NCBI RefSeq assembly: GCF_041821065.1 | Contig: NZ_JBGUAX010000005.1 | Location: 248,001 to 312,000, forward strand | Direction of reading: 5' to 3' | Length of the DNA: 64,000 nucleotides | Origin: Egicoccus sp. AB-alg2 | GTDB taxonomy: Bacteria; Actinomycetota; Nitriliruptoria; Nitriliruptorales; Nitriliruptoraceae | In this document: in pieces, positions 63,901 through 64,000 of the stretch | Numbering within the stretch: position 1 is the first letter of the stretch | Layout of the letters: each line of letters starts with the position of its first letter | Program-made: the position numbers and the translations under genes | Notes under the pieces: generated by a model | The model's database searches: none | What the model saw: only the letters and a program-made list of their open reading frames with translations | What the model was told of the DNA's origin: nothing

Positions 63901-64000
63901 GACGTGGTCGCCCTCGCCCGCGCCGCACTCGGCAGCGCTTCGATCCGCGAGGCCGCCCAGCGGCCACGCTGGCGCGAGACCTACGTCGCCACCACGGTCG
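60943..64000 (+). CDS. AddA/UvrD-like helicase-nuclease (partial)
   Basis: 1019 codons visible from ATG 60943, running off the right edge. Motif I GAGSGKT at 35-41, TFTEKAATELRDRI, GTLHAFAQRLL, Walker B LLLDEFQDTDPIQ with D366/E367, GDPKQSIYRFR, TTNFRS, VRLMTIHASKGLQF and YVACTRAQDHLVV form a full SF1A helicase. The C-terminal part ahead of the edge (GTAVGRAVHAVLQTV) begins a RecB-type nuclease domain. It should form the AddAB-like complex that resects double-strand breaks with the upstream gene (ATGA overlap). The end is missing. Confidence 0.9.
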   Translation, partial: MSTTATPELPDTAARRLIRGEIGDGLRRTLFVEAGAGSGKTTALVDRVVALVDDGVELARIAAITFTEKAATELRDRIRQACERHARDDDPARATRFREAADQVDAAAIGTLHAFAQRLLTEHPIEAQLPPNVEVLDEVASGIEFEERWRRFRDALLDDPALERTILLSDACGIRLQDLRAMALAFGRDWDLVADPDRFPWEPQEPPRVDVGPVLAGLQAVLDERGDCTAPGKDKFHLWLCDQLAPLVEQLSTATDEGAALDLLRRVKGFRFGQKANWPDLAGTKDRLQAAVEEAARLSGTVAVDVLRRLSLLVRTQTLEAAADRRRSGRLEFHDLLVLARDLLRRDPDDQVRAALRDRYRVLLLDEFQDTDPIQIELAVLLASAQADAGERPWQELEAEPGRLFFVGDPKQSIYRFRRADIGLFLAARERFAGDEPVRLTTNFRSAPGLLGWVNHVFGELIRPQPGAQPEYQPLDAAPGRHDAPRGPGVGLLGMEPHPDDPQAEDLREREADDVADTVLRALDPSSPWQVRDGESWRDARPGDVTILLPARTSLSALERALERRRIPYRAEASSLVYATREIRDLLTALRALGDPTDQLSLVAALRSPLFGCGDDDLVTWTRQHGGRLDLGRRLPDDAPPDHPVAVALTLLRRLADEAVWATPSELLDRLARERRLFELGHVLGHPQDLWRRLRFVIDQARAWSETEGGTLRQYLAWARLQASESARVSETVLPETDEDAVRLMTIHASKGLQFPITILSGTTTRPQTRRDRVGVAWPPHGPVALKVGSDVATEEYEAFKPIDEQLSYHERLRLLYVACTRAQDHLVVSLHRPAKPPKDRPSASNAQLLAEATAGAPTAVALTQPPSLRHLPPPAAGDGAVTPVPDLATWRAQRDASLKASSRPRSVGASGVEALAVPAGDEVEAGLQKGPRDLDLPAWNKGRYGTAVGRAVHAVLQTVDLATGAGLEAAARAQVAAEGVEDRLDDVVALARAALGSASIREAAQRPRWRETYVATTV

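Noticed and set aside
1-64000. tRNA, rRNA, tmRNA, RNase P RNA or CRISPR arrays
   Set aside because: I looked for the conserved T-loop and repeat patterns and found none; the short tandem repeats have no spacers of CRISPR type.

Overview
The window comes from a very GC-rich chromosome with frequent GTG starts, GGAGG-type ribosome binding sites and gene families typical of Actinomycetota: an AfsR/SARP-type regulator, DUF2510, a PPOX/F420-type flavoprotein, two ECF sigma factors, an AddAB-like nuclease-helicase pair and HMA plus cupredoxin lipoprotein genes. A deep-branching class such as Nitriliruptoria would fit, but nothing here proves it.

Region 1 (about 1-21 kb) is an accessory and defence island. 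It starts with a single-chain MNT-HepT toxin-antitoxin protein that runs off the left edge, then a secreted amidohydrolase-like protein. After these come a NERD membrane protein, a DUF4268 nuclease and a frameshifted zinc ribbon on the minus strand, followed by a NucS-like PD-(D/E)XK nuclease. The centrepiece is a five-gene minus-strand operon with every junction overlapping: mcrB, mcrC, an HNH nuclease, a DUF6884-like protein and a GIY-YIG-like protein. It looks like a McrBC type IV restriction system with three extra subunits. A divergent NERD-UvrD helicase, another EXK nuclease, VapBC, a frameshifted tyrosine recombinase and a DUF433/DUF5615 toxin-antitoxin pair follow.

Region 2 (20.5-28.8 kb) is mixed: an aminoglycoside-phosphotransferase-like kinase, a stand-alone LexA-type DNA-binding domain, small metabolic enzymes, a Doc toxin module, ChaB, a ScyD-like secreted beta-propeller, and two ECF sigma factors, the second overlapping a membrane protein with a 27-bp tandem repeat.

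Region 3 (28.9-57.7 kb) is mostly chromosomal housekeeping and envelope genes: the SARP regulator, copper-type proteins, a cobalamin-binding-like protein, SGNH hydrolase, dusB-maf, dehydrogenases, HD-GYP, galM, a subtilase, a phytoene-desaturase-like oxidoreductase, a GltS-type transporter, two CAP proteins, Gfo/Idh/MocA and a flavin monooxygenase. Embedded in it is a macro-like/SIR2 fusion that may be a defence effector. A 767-bp gene-free stretch (51.1-51.9 kb) carries two opposed triplets of DnaA-box-like nonamers with exact 11-bp spacing.

Region 4 (57.7-64 kb) is the AddB-like and AddA-like double-strand-break repair pair, overlapping by 4 bp; the helicase gene runs off the right edge. 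No tRNA, rRNA or CRISPR array was recognised. Several noncoding tandem repeats and strong hairpins sit between convergent genes.
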